A stretch of DNA of 64,000 bases, from contig NC_060027.1 in the NCBI RefSeq assembly GCF_021134715.1, positions 1,736,001 to 1,800,000 of the forward strand, read 5' to 3'. The notes under the pieces were generated by a model. It did not search any database. It saw only the letters and a list, made by a program, of their open reading frames with translations, and was not told where the DNA came from. The translations under genes and the position numbers were made by a program. Source of the stretch: Daphnia pulex (taxonomy: Eukaryota; Arthropoda; Branchiopoda; Diplostraca; Daphniidae). Below are positions 49,440 through 63,400 of the stretch, in pieces. How positions within the stretch are numbered: position 1 is the stretch's first letter; each line of letters starts with the position of its first letter.

Positions 49440-52400
49440 TCAAGTGACGTGGCAGAGCTGAAATCGAGTCAACCACGACGATGAAACGGCCAATGTGACG
49501 AGCGCCGTCCAGCAGGACGTGGCGGAACTGCCGGTAGTTGATTTCGTGGTCAGGCCAGGCAGAGAACTCCACCAAGGTGTCGCCATGCAGCCAGCGTTAT
49601 CCCTCTGCATCGCCGCTGGTTGTTCACCTGAAAAAAAAAATTAAGAAAAATTTTTTTTTTAATTCCGGCCGGAATTGATTCCGGAATTATTATTTTTTTC
49701 TTGGTACACCCTCTAAAAGAAAATAGGGGAAGGAAATAAACGATGAATATCCATTTGTATGATGATCAACTCTTGTGAAGGAATAAATGATGGAAATGTG
49801 GGCGATAAAAATGAGATGTTGTATACTAAGACGGATCGCGGAAAACTATCGAGCTCTCAAAGTGCCTGTTTCACGTCCAAATGGTGTCGTTATCCATCAA
49901 GAGGATACGACCTCCTCCCCCTTTTTTCCTTATTCCGTCACCACCAAAAAGGAAGGAGGAAAACAGCGGAGCGACTGGTTCAAAAAAATTAAAAATCTTT
50001 TTTCATCTTTTTTTTTTTCAAAACTCGACTTTGATTCTGTGATTCTGCCGTGTACATTATTTCCTTTAAAGAGTTGGACTGTTGTATTGATCGTCGACTG
50101 CTACACTCACGGTCCAATACCCGGAAAAAAGTCGACTCCTCCCTTTTTTTGTTGGCTGTTTTCATCTGACCTGAACATTAGTCGCTTCTTGCGTCACGAC
50201 GGCACTCACTGATTGCCGATCGTATAACCGATTAAAGAGATTATCACGAAGAATCCCGGCAACTGCAGAGAAAAGGTCCTTCGCCGAAGAAACTTATCAA
50301 TTGTAAATCAAGTCAAAAAGGTCAGAGCCATCTGCTGTGGCTCCTCCCATTTTTTCTTCTTCTTTCTTATTTGGCGAATTGATTTATATGGCTGATTCAA
50401 TTCCCGGCAAAGTTACGATTATTAACATGAAACAAGAAAGAGAAAAAGGGAAGGAAAATTGGGCGCGCACGATATTGTCTGGCTCATCTGTTACCGTTGA
50501 GGACGTGGACGGTGACAGAGGCCGGTGTGGCTCCCGGTCCGGGCACGCACGTGTAATTGCCAGAATCACGAGGACCCGCTCTGGCCAGCAGGAGTCGACT
50601 TTGACCATCGATTGTGTCCGTCGTCACGCTCATCCCGCCGCGGGCCGAATAATTCAACACCTAAAAGAACATCGAACGTCGGACGGACGGACGGAAAAGA
50701 GAACAAAATTATTTCTTTTTTCTTTTTTTTAATCCGCTGGCGGTCGAACACGCAATTATTCAAATTGGATTTATTTATTTTTCATTTACCTGTCCATTGT
50801 GGTGCCAGGTGAAGTAGTGCGGCGTCTTGTTGCCGGGCGGGCTGGCGGTCAGAAGCCCCGACGGCGGCTGCTGGTGCTCGTCCGTCACCGTGACGCAAGT
50901 CAAATTGATGTCGCTGCCTTTTTTGACAAACAGCTCGGCACTGCCCAGGATCGACGCCTTCGACACTGGCGGAAATGACAAAACAAAAAGAAAAATGGCG
51001 TCAAATTGGAATCAATTGGCAATTTTATTATTTGATGAGGGGGAGGAGGTCGACGACGTAATAGGCCACCACCCACGAAATTCGGCCGGAATTCTCTTGC
51101 AGGGAGAATATAACCAAGGCAAGAAGTTTTGACGTGTAAAACTTAACGAGTTGGATAGGATCGGATCGAAATCGATTTATTCGTAAGAAAAGCCCAGTTG
51201 AATATTCCTGGAATATCCAATTAACCTTCCCACACGTTTCACAACCCTCCCCCCAAAAAAAGAAAAGTGAAAAGAAAAATGTCGGCTCCTTTTTATTCTT
51301 CCATCATTTCCCAGACGTTTTTTCCGCAGCCGGAAACGATGGCGGAGTGAAATCGACTTTTGTGCTCCTGCGCTCGTTGGAAAAAAATAAATTTCCAGGA
51401 ATAACTGGATAATACAATACCAACCCTGCCGTACACCCCGCGCCCGTCTAAACGTAAACGCAATTTTTCCCAACTGGATGTGAAAAGGTGGAAGAAACTC
51501 TACCGGAAGAAATTTTTCCTTTCTCTGGTCGGAATCGATTCGTGACAGAGACGGGCAATAAAAACTGACGGGGATGGAACCAAAACATTTCACCGGCCGC
51601 AAAAAATAAAAAACTTGTGGCCCGTCTGAGAACCCGGGCCGTTCACAAAAGTCTCCCAAAAAGGGGAGAAACACGCCATTGACGTTTTTGAAATAGGAAA
51701 GGGCGCCAAAGTGAATTCAATTCAATTGGCATTTATGAACGAGGAGAATAAGAGGAGCCGACACGTGATGGCATTACTTATAGGAGTCGCTCCTTATAAG
51801 TAACTCTTCAAAGAAAGTGACTCCTAGATCCAGTAAAGGAGAAGAAGAAGAACAAGTGAGAGAGAGAGAGAATGAGTCACTTTTGCGCCCCAACTTTTGG
51901 TGTGTTGTTGGCCAGCCAGCGCCAGCTCGGGCCAGGAGCGAGCCAGCAGCAGCACTTGCTCCGGCGGGGCAAAACTCCTCATTAATAAATAAGAGCCGGC
52001 CGCCGCCGAGTGTGTGTGGGGAGGCCCGGCAGCAGTGGCGGAAGACACAAAAGGAAGGAAGGAATAAAACCCTCACAGACTATTTCGAGAGAGCCGGCGA
52101 ATATGATTAGCTCATAAAGCTCTCGACGCTTCATCCATATCAAAACCAAGTCAAACCGACCGAGTGTGTGTGTCTCTTTCTTCTTCTTATTTCCCAGACA
52201 CAAACAACAACAACAGCGGAGAAGGAGGGGGATAAGGTGCGGGATCCAATCAATTTCAACTACTAAAGATAAGAGCTCGTATAAACGAAGAGCTCTCTGC
52301 CGGCCCGGCAAATGGCCGACCATCAAATCGACTAAGAAAACAAAACGAAACAAATGAGACTGAAAGAAAATTCCAATTCAATCCGGGGAATAATCTCCTT

Positions 52401-55400
52401 AGATCGATGGGTTGGTTGGTGTGTCGAGTGCGCGTTAATCATCAATCGGAAAGAGCGTGCGGTGATAATGATGACGGCGACCGACAATCCCAGCAACAAA
52501 AGAAAAGAAGAAGAAGCTCTGCCGGGCAGGCCAGCAGCTGTAAAATTGATGTTGTGACGAGGGACTTGGCAGCCCCGAGGCCCCGGGAGCCTTATCGTAT
52601 TATATATATACCCCCTAAAGAGTCGTGGGGGTGGGTCGAATGGGTTTATTGTATCCGCCTGGGGTCATCAATAAAAGAATAAAAATACAAGAAGAAGAAG
52701 AAGAAAGACAAGAGAAGGAAATCGTGTAACGTGTAGAAAAAAAGAAACACGACAGACGAAGCTCAAACCACCCGTGGAATTTGTTGTAGCCCAGCCAAAA
52801 AAATGTTCTCCTTTTTTTCTTTTTGATAGAAGATAACAATCGATTCGATATGGATCGCATTAACACCCGGCCCAAAATGTTCGACACACAGCTCCCCCCA
52901 CCCCCCTTGACAAATGACTAACGTTGAGCACAGTTGGATGGCAAGTTGCGGGAGGGGAAAAGTCTCGGAGTGACGGATGGATCCTCGTTTTTACTGGAAT
53001 TGATAAAAAGAAACCAAGAACAGTTTTCCATCCGATCCTTTTTATATTTTTTGTTTCTTCTGCAAAAAGGAAAAAACAGAAAGAGAGAAAAGAGGATTGG
53101 CAGCTTTTTTCTCTCTCTCATTCGTCTGTGTTTTTGTTTCTAGACAAGTCGACGACGGGCGTCTGTTTATTTGGTGAGCGATTTGATGTGCAGAGTGGCT
53201 CGACACTGTTGAATCATTCACGAGGGGTTCCCGCCCCTCAGGGATGTGTGTGTGTACAACAGTGTGCGGATTATTTATTATTGAAAAATAAGATTCGACT
53301 CTCTCTCTCGATGGAAAAGAGTCCCCAGTCGGACGTTAAATCGCAACGGCACCCCGGCCACCCACCATATTATAACGGAGACGCTTATCAATAAAAAAGC
53401 AGCCGAAAATGTCACGTCGACATCGTAACACGCCATTATCGTTTCTTCTATCGACTCTCTGAAAAAGAAACAAGAAGAAAGGCGAATTGCGAAAATGAAA
53501 AAAACGGGAACCCGAAATTCTCGTGTCGGATTCAAAGTCACGCTCAGCAGCGGGACTGCTGTTGCCGCCGGGTGATTATCAATAAAATCGGAAGGAGTCG
53601 ACGACGACTTTGGGGTGGTAATAACTCGAAATCGCGTCCAGCTCACGACGACGACCGACGACCGACTCTTTCACCCACTCTGGAAAATCAAAAGCAAATA
53701 AGAGAAAATCCCGCACGCGACGATCGGGAGCCAACCCCTCCACTTCCTAGTGTGTACAAGGATCGATCCTTTGCCCGTTTTTTTTTTCTTTTTGTGACTT
53801 TTTTTTATTATTTGTTAGACGCGTCTATAAAAATTTCGACGACATCAAACGACGCGCCCCGACGCTTCTCTTCTTCTTCTATTTTGATACGGCGCCGTAA
53901 AATAAATAAAAACGGCCAGAAAACTGTCAAATCCCTCCCGAGTTTAATCAAATAAAACGTCGCCATGTTTCACAGCGGGACCCAGGAAAAATGAGAAGAC
54001 GGGAAAATCGGCCGGGAGGAGCTTACCGACGACGTGCAGTCGGTAGATCTTGGAGATTTTCGGCTCAGTGCTCACTTGACATTCGTAAAGGCCGGCGTCT
54101 CTGGCCTCTGTCGAGCGAATCCTCTGCAATACAACAGCAACAACAACAAGGAAATGATGAACGAGAGAGATCCTAGCACGTCACATTATCACGATTAGAG
54201 AGCCGGCCAGTGTATCATACCAGGGTCCATTCACTCCAGACGCCTTCCTCGTCGTCCCAGACGGAAGAATCGCCACCAGGAGTCGAAGAGTTTCTCGATC
54301 CTGCCGACCTGGATCCCGTTGGCACCACCGCCGACGGCGAGGCAGGAAAGCTGCTGCTGCTGCTGCTGGATTTGATTGGGCCGGAATGGGGAGGCTGGCG
54401 GACCGTGACGTGGACGGCCGAAATCCTCCAGTCGTTGGTGTACGTGTGAAGACCCGAAGTCAAAATGTGGAGATCCCTCTGACGCATCCAAAGGACCTAA
54501 TCCATTTTTTCGGATAAAAGAAATAATCAAATCAAATCAAATTTAAAAAAATAGAAAGAGATTAGACACGTCAGAGAGCGAGTGGGAAAAAAGGCAGTTG
54601 GCCGCTCCAGGTGAAGGAGAAGGGGAGGTCAATATAATACAAACTACACACACAATATCGCCTCAACAACAAGAAAAAATCCTAGCAAGAGTTGTCGGGT
54701 GGTTGGGAGGGGGATCCATAAATCGTCAATCACGGCAGTTTGACGTCACGCTGGTAGTGGCCAGGTGAAGAGGATTTGATAGGGTTTCATTGGGGCCGGC
54801 ACGCCAACGAGTGAGTGGAGTCAAAGCGGCGGGTGCATTTATTAGACACGCACAGCTCACAGCCAAGTGAAAAAAAAGGAAGAGAAATAACGAAACAGGA
54901 ATAAGACAAAAAATAAAAGGGTCGTGATAGCAACGGTCGCTCCTGGTAACCGGAGCAGCAGTCAAAGCCGATTGAGGTTAAAAATAATAAGCATCGGTGA
55001 TCTGTTCCGGGCTCGGGTTCGGGCAAATTGATTCCGGCCGACACAATGCCGGCGCCCTCCGTCAGTCCCAAAAGGGGAAAGAAGAAAGAAGAAGAAAATG
55101 TGTGACGGAAACAAAACTTTGATCCCTGCAGGCAATCATAAATGCAGACGGAATATTACATGAATGGGATCCTATAGACTCGGCGGCCCGTCTGCAAAAG
55201 GTAAAAAAGAAGAAGAGGCAAAAGAGAAAAGTTGAGAAGCCTCTCTCTCTCTCTCTGGAGGAAGATTGCTTCTTCTTCTTCTTCTTTAGACAAAGTTGAC
55301 TATTCTCGGTTGCTCAGCAGGATCTAAGATCCTGCTGGAAAATAAAAAATAAAAAAATCCTACTCTCCCAATTTCAGCCAATCTCGCTATTTTTTATTCT

Positions 55401-56269
55401 TATGCATGTAATCTTTTATGCCGATACCCAACCACCCACACGAGCACTGTGCGTGTGCACATTCACGAGTAAGCGGAATAGACGGAATATATAAAAATGG
55501 ATCAGATCAAATAACACACAGTCGCATGTACTTCTCCTACTTCCTATTCTCGCCCGTTTGTGTCAATAAAAAAATAAACGCAGCTGCATCTTTCTCTCTA
55601 CCTTGGACTCCCCCATCCATCCGGTCGGAGTGCATCTAGCCCCCACCCAGAAGAAGATCCTTTGATTCCTTCTGCCGGCGCAGTGCACTGCTTACGAATG
55701 AGCTTCAATTTGTGCTATCGCCTATAGAGAGCTCCTATAGTGCTATATACACTTAAGCACTTGCCTCAGCTGGGACCCACCCCACTCTCAATGTGGTGCC
55801 GACACCCCCCCCCTTTTTCTTTTCCGGCCGGAATCAAAAATCGATTTATTCAAATTTGGCGGTTGGTGGCGTCATCGATCCAGGAAAAATTTTCAAATTT
55901 GGTTTTTTACTCTGCGGTCGGCCAGGTAACGGACTCGGCAATGGAGGAAGGCCGTTTGGCCCAGGGTGGTCGTCACTTCTTGAATGCTATGATGCTGGCC
56001 GGCGTCGCCCGTCTTTGGTTGATCCGACGACGATGCCCATGAAGTGGCCGATGGTCCAGCACTGGAGGCGTTCGATTCCCAGTCAAAGAGCGGCGCTCGC
56101 TGATGGCCAGCCGCTGATTCATTGCTGGCGTTGCCGCCACTGTAACTCTTGTCCACGTTGTTATCCCAATGCTGGGACGCGCCCAGCAGGGTGCTGGCCA
56201 CTCCGCCTCCTCCTTTGGCGCTGTGATGGCGACCCTTGTGGGCTTCAATCATCAAGTGCCAGTCGAATC
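49440..56269 (-). CDS. dpr-type two-Ig neuronal cell-surface protein (5' end not resolved)
   Basis: Six exons join in frame: 56269-55911, 54496-54221, 54123-54027, 50965-50790, 50660-50495, 49627-49440; 419 residues with 5' exons missing. A low-complexity N-terminal linker is followed by Ig1: TLGQTAFLHCRV, VLWMRQRDLHILTSG, then DAGLYECQVSTEPKI. Ig2 has KKGSDINLTCV, FTWHHNGQ, and DSGNYTCVPGP. The end is a hydrophobic tail (TALVTLAVSSSWL) that could be a GPI-anchor signal. The RDLHILT and ELFVK.GSDINLTC phrases are hallmarks of arthropod Dpr proteins, which pair with DIP receptors in synapse specificity. Odd: about 55 Ser/Pro/Gly-rich residues interrupt Ig1 between the D strand and WTL. Introns are long (up to 3 kb). 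Which dpr this is cannot be said. Confidence 0.85.
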
Positions 56270-59200
56270 CTGCGGAAGAAGAAAAATAGAAAAAAGAAAT
56301 GGTTGAAATCAATTCTTTAGTCCTCATTTGCCTACGTGACGTCACAGCGTTGGCCAATTGCCGATTGAGAAGGAAGAGGAAAGAGCAAAATCTCGTTGGC
56401 CGTTCGACTGACACATTCAAATCGCCTTCATTCGACATGCCTCCCACGTAGACAACAAATTCCATCCCAGGACTTTGCCTTCATGAATAATTCAGACTCC
56501 CCTGGACTGGACTGGGGGGAAGGAATCACTGAAAAATGGGCCAAAAATCAAATCCCATTCAATTCGGACTCTCGCCGGCCAATTGATTGCTGGAAACGGC
56601 CGTCCTACACCATGGGCCGTCACGCGAATCACCATCCAACTTTTTTTTTCTCTCTCTTTCCTTTTTTCCGATCCTGGCCAAAAGTTTCTGTAAGGTCTGA
56701 ACGCCAAAGACCCCTGAAAGGTTGTGTGGAATAATCTCCACGGCATAAAAGAAAAGTTCGATAAGCTCCTCCTCAATTATTGGGATCGACACACACAGAA
56801 GAAGAAGAATACAAATAAAAAAGAAATCTGAAAAAGACAAAAAAAAAGTTCGATTTTTTTCGATCCTGGCCGAAAAGTTTGTTGCTTCTATTGTTTCTTG
56901 ACGTGCGCTCGCATGCAGAGACTCTCTCCTCTCGCTCTTTATAAAATGGAAAACAATGAGAGAGATATTATAAATAGAAAACCGAGTCGTGTGTGTTGGC
57001 GAAGGATCGATCCATCATTAAGGGCGAGTGCTGGGGCTGGGAGGCTACGACTCATTATAATGGCCGCGGTTGGCTGGGCATACGTACGGCGGGAAATACG
57101 AAATCAAGCGAAGGAAATGTAGAAAAATAAATAATCGGCTAGGATTCATAAAAAAGGATTGATGTATACTAATAAGAGTTTAGGCACTGTAGATCGCAAT
57201 CAAATTCGGGATCAAATTTAGATAAAGGATCGGCAGTCGACAAACATTGACGGGCGAACCAACAGCAAACACGACGGGGAAAAAAAAGGCCAACCCTCCC
57301 GTGGGAAAGAAGTAAAAAAAATCCTTGCAACTTCTTTTTTAGTGTCGTCAATTGAATTTGGGATCTCGAGGACCAACAGCAAATAACACGTTGTTGCCAC
57401 TTTCAATGCGATCCTTTTGATTGCGTCTCATTCTTTACCGAGAACATCTTTACACACACACAAATAGGAAGGCGATCCTTGGGCTGACACAAGAAGAAAA
57501 AAAAAAGGAATCGATAGGCCACCGAATAAAAAAGAGGATCGTACTACAACCACAGGCCAGCGGGACAAACGACGAAGGATCACAAAAAAGAAAAGAATAA
57601 TCCCTGAAGAATGTCATGTAAAACTTTTTCCTTTTTTTTTTTTTTTTGCTAAAGGAGGAAAATCGTTCCAGTTGTTTACGACCGACAGGAGTCCCGGTCC
57701 CCCCTCCTCCTCCTTGTTTTTTTGTTGTTGCATCCGAGATGATTATCATCATCCGCCCAAAGGGCAAGACTCTCTCTCCATTCCCGGGAAGAACAACAAC
57801 AACATTTTTCACGACACACAAAAAAGGAAAAAAAGTCAAAATTGTTTGGCCGTCACGTGACCTCCGGCGGGCGGGGGGCTCACATAACATGACGAGCAAT
57901 GTGCATCGTCTAATATTCCCAGCCGTTAACCCGTCCGAGAGAAACAAAAACAGGACCCAAAATAGGATTTTCTTTGCTTTTTGTTGGCCCCCATGTAAAA
58001 ATGAGAAGAGGAGGAGCGACATGGGGGGGGGAAATGTCATCTCTGCATCCTGTGTGTATCTGATGGCAGGATCACAATGTCATTTCTGATTGAAAAAGAT
58101 CAAACACGGTTGTTAGCGTCGTTATTTTTATTATTGAAGAAAAGTCCACCAGACAGACAGTCTCGACTTGTGTTTTTCTCGTCTCATTGAAATATTCACG
58201 ACAAACCAAGTTAGACCGGGAGCGACAGCCAAACGGGTGGGGAAGGATCTTTTATTGAAAATACTCCTCTTCCTCCTCCTGTCGTGTCCCGTTTGGCGGA
58301 TGATGAGACTGCAGATAAAATAATTGAACAGTCAAGACACCCGAAAAATACAAAAACAAACTTTTCCGCCTTCTTGTTTTTATATTTTATTTCATTTTAA
58401 AATCCCCCCCACCCACCCACCCACGAGTAAAAAATGCTGACGTAATCAATAACTCGTCGCGCTGCAAGTAAACAAAAAGCAGTGGAGAAAAAGGAGATTG
58501 ATGAAACAAAAAAGAATGGCAAAAGGATCTTGATTATCATTTTTAAGGGGAAAAAAAAAAGAAGAAATGTAAGTCGTGGGTTTTTGAAGGTTTCCAGGGC
58601 AACGGGATCGACTCCTTAACGGAGCGCGGCTCCCCCTCCTCAAATTAGATGATGATGGATCATCATCGTCAGCGTAAAAAGCGCGGCAACGGGCAAATCC
58701 TCTTTGCCTTCGTATACACACACACAAGTTTGACGGCCTTAAAAAACTCGCGCGGACCGGCGGCGGACCCCCGTTTCTCCTCCCCCCCAAGAGGCGGTTT
58801 TTGTTCCCTCAACTGGAATAACATTTCATCATCATCATCATCGTCGGTGGCGGCGAGAGCTTTTACACGAAAATCCCACGGAATAAGCAAAAATAATCAC
58901 AAGATCCTGATTCTCAAGTGATTAAATTAAAACAAAACCAAAAGGATTTGAATCGATTTGAATTTAGTTTTCGAATTTCCTGTTGTCGTCGAGTGGCGCA
59001 AAGACAAGAAGCACAGGATCCTTTTTTGTTTTCCTGATTTCTAGGCGGATGAACAAACAACAACCCCCCTCAGTCTTTGTGTGCGTAGAAAAGCGGATGG
59101 AATGTATTGAAACATTTCCAATTCAAATTTTGTGTCTGTGCCCGGGAATCCTCGCAGCAGTAATAATAACATCAGCAGTGGAATATAAGACAACACACAC

Positions 59201-60411
59201 AGACACAACAGAAAACCCGCGGCGGAAAAACATTTTCCAGTGCGACAGTCGCAGGATATTTCCCTTTTCTTTTTCTTTTATTATTTTGATCCATTCGAAC
59301 GGAAACGACGACGACGACATTCACCCACCCAAGTCTCTTTTGGCGAAAAATAGGAGAAGTAGGAGGAGGAATTGTTGTGTGTCCGCCTAGTCTGGTGTAG
59401 TGTAGCGTTCACAATTCACTGATCACTAGGCCAGAACGACCATGGCTCTTCCAGCAACATAGCATAGACGGTGGATATCGACCGGAACCGGATATCGACG
59501 CAACCGATCCATCCCTTCTTTTACGCTTCTACCTTCCAGTCGCCTATCCGAGCAGAAAGAAAAGAAAAACATTGGCCAATACAAACGGGAAAAAAATTCC
59601 AGCCCTCCTCCGGAAGAAAAATGATTTCGACAGGAGCTAATCCGCAAAAAAAGAAAAATAGATGGAAGAGCTGGATCCGGATTTGCGGCAACGTCAAAAC
59701 GGCGGAATAAAATGATTTAAAAAAAAACTTGTGTTAATTCGATTGGCCAAGAAAGGCGCAGTCGACTGAGCGGCAGCTAAAAGATCCTTCAAGGCAAAAG
59801 AAATGCAACTATTCATCCGGAGTTGTTGTGTATACACACACCCCTGGATGGAAGAAGGAAGAAAAACTTGGGATCCCATCCATCGATCCATCTGTGAAAA
59901 AGAAAGGAGCCGGCTGCTGCTGCTGCTGCTGCCCGGAAAAAAGATGACGGATGATATTTCGATGGTCCCAGCCCAGTTTAGACTGGCAAACAAAATCAAA
60001 TGGAGAAAGAAGAAGAAAAGACGAAAGCAAATGTTGCGCGTGATCCGATCTTGCCACTGGTGGTGACAGATCGGCACAGCACTGATGGATCCCCCCTGCC
60101 GCTTTCGCTCCGGCTCCGGGTTCTAAATAATATTTATGTGTAATATGTTTACTGCCCAGCAGCTCCTCCCATCGCTCCACACCCCATTTTTCTAGACGGC
60201 CGGGATTCTGGTTTGGCTGGTCTAATCCATCACACGGTCGGATGAATAACGGAATATTATGGCCGCTCGCATAAATACGCCATGAATTTATCCAGGATCT
60301 TTTACGGAGAAGGGCAAAGTCGGACCGACGGGGCGCCAAAGATAAATGGAATCAATCAATAAAATAGCGCGCCCGTCCGCCACACACACACACACGTACG
60401 CATTTACTCAC
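56270..60411. other. Probable long intron of the dpr-type gene
   Basis: No convincing exon. The stretch is rich in short A, T, GA and CCA tracts; several short open frames on both strands are of low-complexity composition. It is assigned to the dpr-type gene because the exon at 56269 needs an upstream exon on the - strand. Confidence 0.45.
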
Positions 60412-60440
60412 GTCCAATATCTCCCGCGGCCGCCAATGTC
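60412..60440 (-). CDS. Candidate 29-base microexon of the dpr-type gene
   Basis: On the - strand a pyrimidine tract ending TTTCTTTCAG at 60441 and a GTGAGTAAA donor at 60411 bracket 29 bases. Joined to the exon at 56269 in its required phase, it stays open and reads TLAAAGDIGRFDW. The splice sites are strong. Membership in the gene is inferred from phase only. Confidence 0.35.
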
Positions 60441-63400
60441 CTGAAAGAAAAAGGGGGAAGGATCCGACATCTGCGCCCAACAACATTTCCAATCATTTCC
60501 CTCTTATGACAACCCGTCGGGACTGACAAAATTCGAATTAAAAAAGATAAAAGAAACGGCGGGAATTTCTTGTTTTTTTAAAAGAATAAGAAAAAAGAAA
60601 ATGGTGTCCAATGTCGGAAAGTGAAACGCCGTTTCCAGGGCGACATGAAAGAGGATCGACCACAAACAGGAAGACACTGTGTGTTGTCCGGCAGCGAAAC
60701 AACAACAACAACAACAACGTTTCACATGATATCTATAATCAAAATATTATATATAGTGGATGGGATGGAAAAGAGCCGGGGTATTACTCTTTGCGTGTAA
60801 GAGGATTGGATATAAGAAATGATTCCCGGCCTTTTTCCTCCTTTCCGGCTTACACGGAATTTCAGTTTATTATATTAGATATATCTCGACTTTTATTATC
60901 TACGAGGTTAGGAAGGCTAGTGTTTTATTTTCCCCTGTATCATATAGAACCAGGGTAGGCAGCTCTTAACGAATTGATGGAAAGCGCAAAAGAGAGTTAA
61001 GACGGTCCTCTATATCATCTCAGGTGAAGAAGGACAGTAGTAGTAGTGGTAGTAAAAAGGTTGTCCTAAGATCCATCACGTTCATCTTTCATATTGAATG
61101 TGATGGATGATAGCGAGCAGCAGCTTCAGACCCAGATGGATGTAAAACCTTTCGCCAAAAATGTGTCTACCATCTCTCGTCGTCCTCTCCGTCTGCTGGT
61201 TTATTTAGTTGAGCACATCTAAGTGCATTAGATGGACTCTGTCTGCTCCTCCTCGGCAGCAGGAGGAGCTTCGTGCAAAAAGAGGCAGAGAGAATAAAGG
61301 GGACCTTGATGTCGACAGCGTTTCTTCTTATTATTTTCTTTTTCCCGATAGCCCAACGAAGAAGAAAAAGAGATCGATGGTATTTTCTCGTACTCGATTC
61401 ACGGCTGCTTCCCAAAACGGATCGATAATATCGACGATTCCATACACACGCTGGGCGAAATCATTTCTTGTCTTTTTTATTTTCTTATTCTTTTCTCAAC
61501 AACTGTCAGAAACGAAAACGGGAGGGCTGTGCATTAGCGTCAACTGCCATTGAATGCGATTTGCCATTGTCGGATGGGTCGACTGGTGGGGGAGAGAAAA
61601 TAACACGGCGTCAAAGTCTGCCAAAAAAAAAGACCAAATCGAATCGACGTGTGGTGCCAGCCGCATATCATCTAATAATAAAGGGTCTCACCATCCGACG
61701 ACGACAAGGGCGAAACAGAATTGAATAAATTGGTTCAATTTGTGTGTGTGTGTGTGTGTCTCTTTCCCACGCGTTTTACATGTCAAAATCGAGTCACTAA
61801 CGGGGGACTAGACGAATGTGGGACGAAGAGTCGGAATTGAGTCCTCCCGGCAACTGTTCCAATTATCTCTGGCCGGGCAACTTGTTGATCGGATGACTCG
61901 TTCAACTTTCTTCTCATCCAGAACAGAAATTTGGTTGCATTTATGAGAAATTGGAAGCCCATTTTTCCTCTCATGGCATTTCTCTCTGTACCGACCGAGG
62001 GGGGGATAAAAGTTTCCAGTTCTTAGGGAGTAACTCGACTCACATCTGGAGGAGAAGAACAAAAATATAATCCGCCAGGTAACAGCAAAGTCGTCGTCGT
62101 CGTAGTCAACGGCAACCCGAGCAGTTGACTATACCGAATGAAAAAATAAATAAGACAAAAATTTTTGCTCTTCAAATGGGGGGGGGGGGGGGGGGGGGGA
62201 AGGTCGTCCGGTTCTAAATTCACGCCCCTTAAGACGCAAGTTGGAAATTCTTTTCAAGTGACTTTTTATCGGGCAATCTCAATTTTTCAACAGGGGGAAA
62301 AAAAAGGAAAGCCGATTTTCTATAGAAGAAAAGAAAAAGAACAAATGTCTAGATTAAGTGTAATCCAATAAAGATACTTAGGGAAGGGGGACTTTGCAGT
62401 GCTGCATACACACACACACAGCGACTGCAAATGGAGTTTTCCGAGTGACTGGCCGTTCGGAGAAGATAATCAAGTTACCTCGCGATGGGCAGCACAAACA
62501 CAAACACACGGGGAAAGAGAGACGAGAGAGAGAGAAAAAAAAGTTGCACAAGCGTATATTGAACACAAGTGGAGGGGGGCTTTAGCGATAACATTTACCT
62601 TAGACTCTCTCTCTCTTCACTCTATTGTTTACAAGGAGGAAAAAAGGGGCGCCACTTGATGTCCGTCGAGGGTGGCAAATCGATCAAAAACGGCTTATTC
62701 CACTATAGTACAACACAGCAGTCGTATGACCATCTTCTTCTCTATCCACCCCATGTCACTCATCGATCACACAGACACACAAACCACACATGTTGTTGTA
62801 CAACAACAACATCCATCCATCCATCGCCAGAAAAAAAGGAAGCCAAGACCCCATCACCCCCCATGGCTCTCTCACTGTCACGACAACAATCAACCAGAAT
62901 CCCAATTCAATAGATCCTTGCTACACAATCACCCCTTTTGTGTTTGTGTAGGGGGGAGAGAAAGTCCCGGTGGTGGAGTCGGAAGGATGTTAATATTTCA
63001 CGATGACCTCATCCCCAACGGCCTTACTAATTCAAAATCCCCCCTCATCTCAATCTGCTGTTTAATAAGCAAGTCTAATCCCGAGTTTAGAACGGACCAC
63101 ACCGTTCAATCTTCCCCCTTCCTTGTTCATCGCAGAGTTCGTGTGGGTGTGCAACACTAATTAAAAGGGTTCCCACCCACCACCACCACCTACCCAGACC
63201 CAGTTATTTACCTGGAAAACAACAACGAGCCGCGATGGATCGACCGAAGGGGGAAAATTCGGGGTATAGGCGCACCAAAAGGGAATTGGTTTGACCCGCC
63301 ATCATGTCGTTCAATCACGAAAATATGGAAATCTCATTCGACTTGTACTGGAGGGAGAAAACGGAAAGATTCCTGATGGAATAGGCCATCACCGCCACGC

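Noticed and set aside
50337-53955. Several open frames of 90-165 codons on both strands
   Set aside because: Low-complexity Lys/Ser/Arg composition in long introns; no splice signals in phase with the dpr-type exons.
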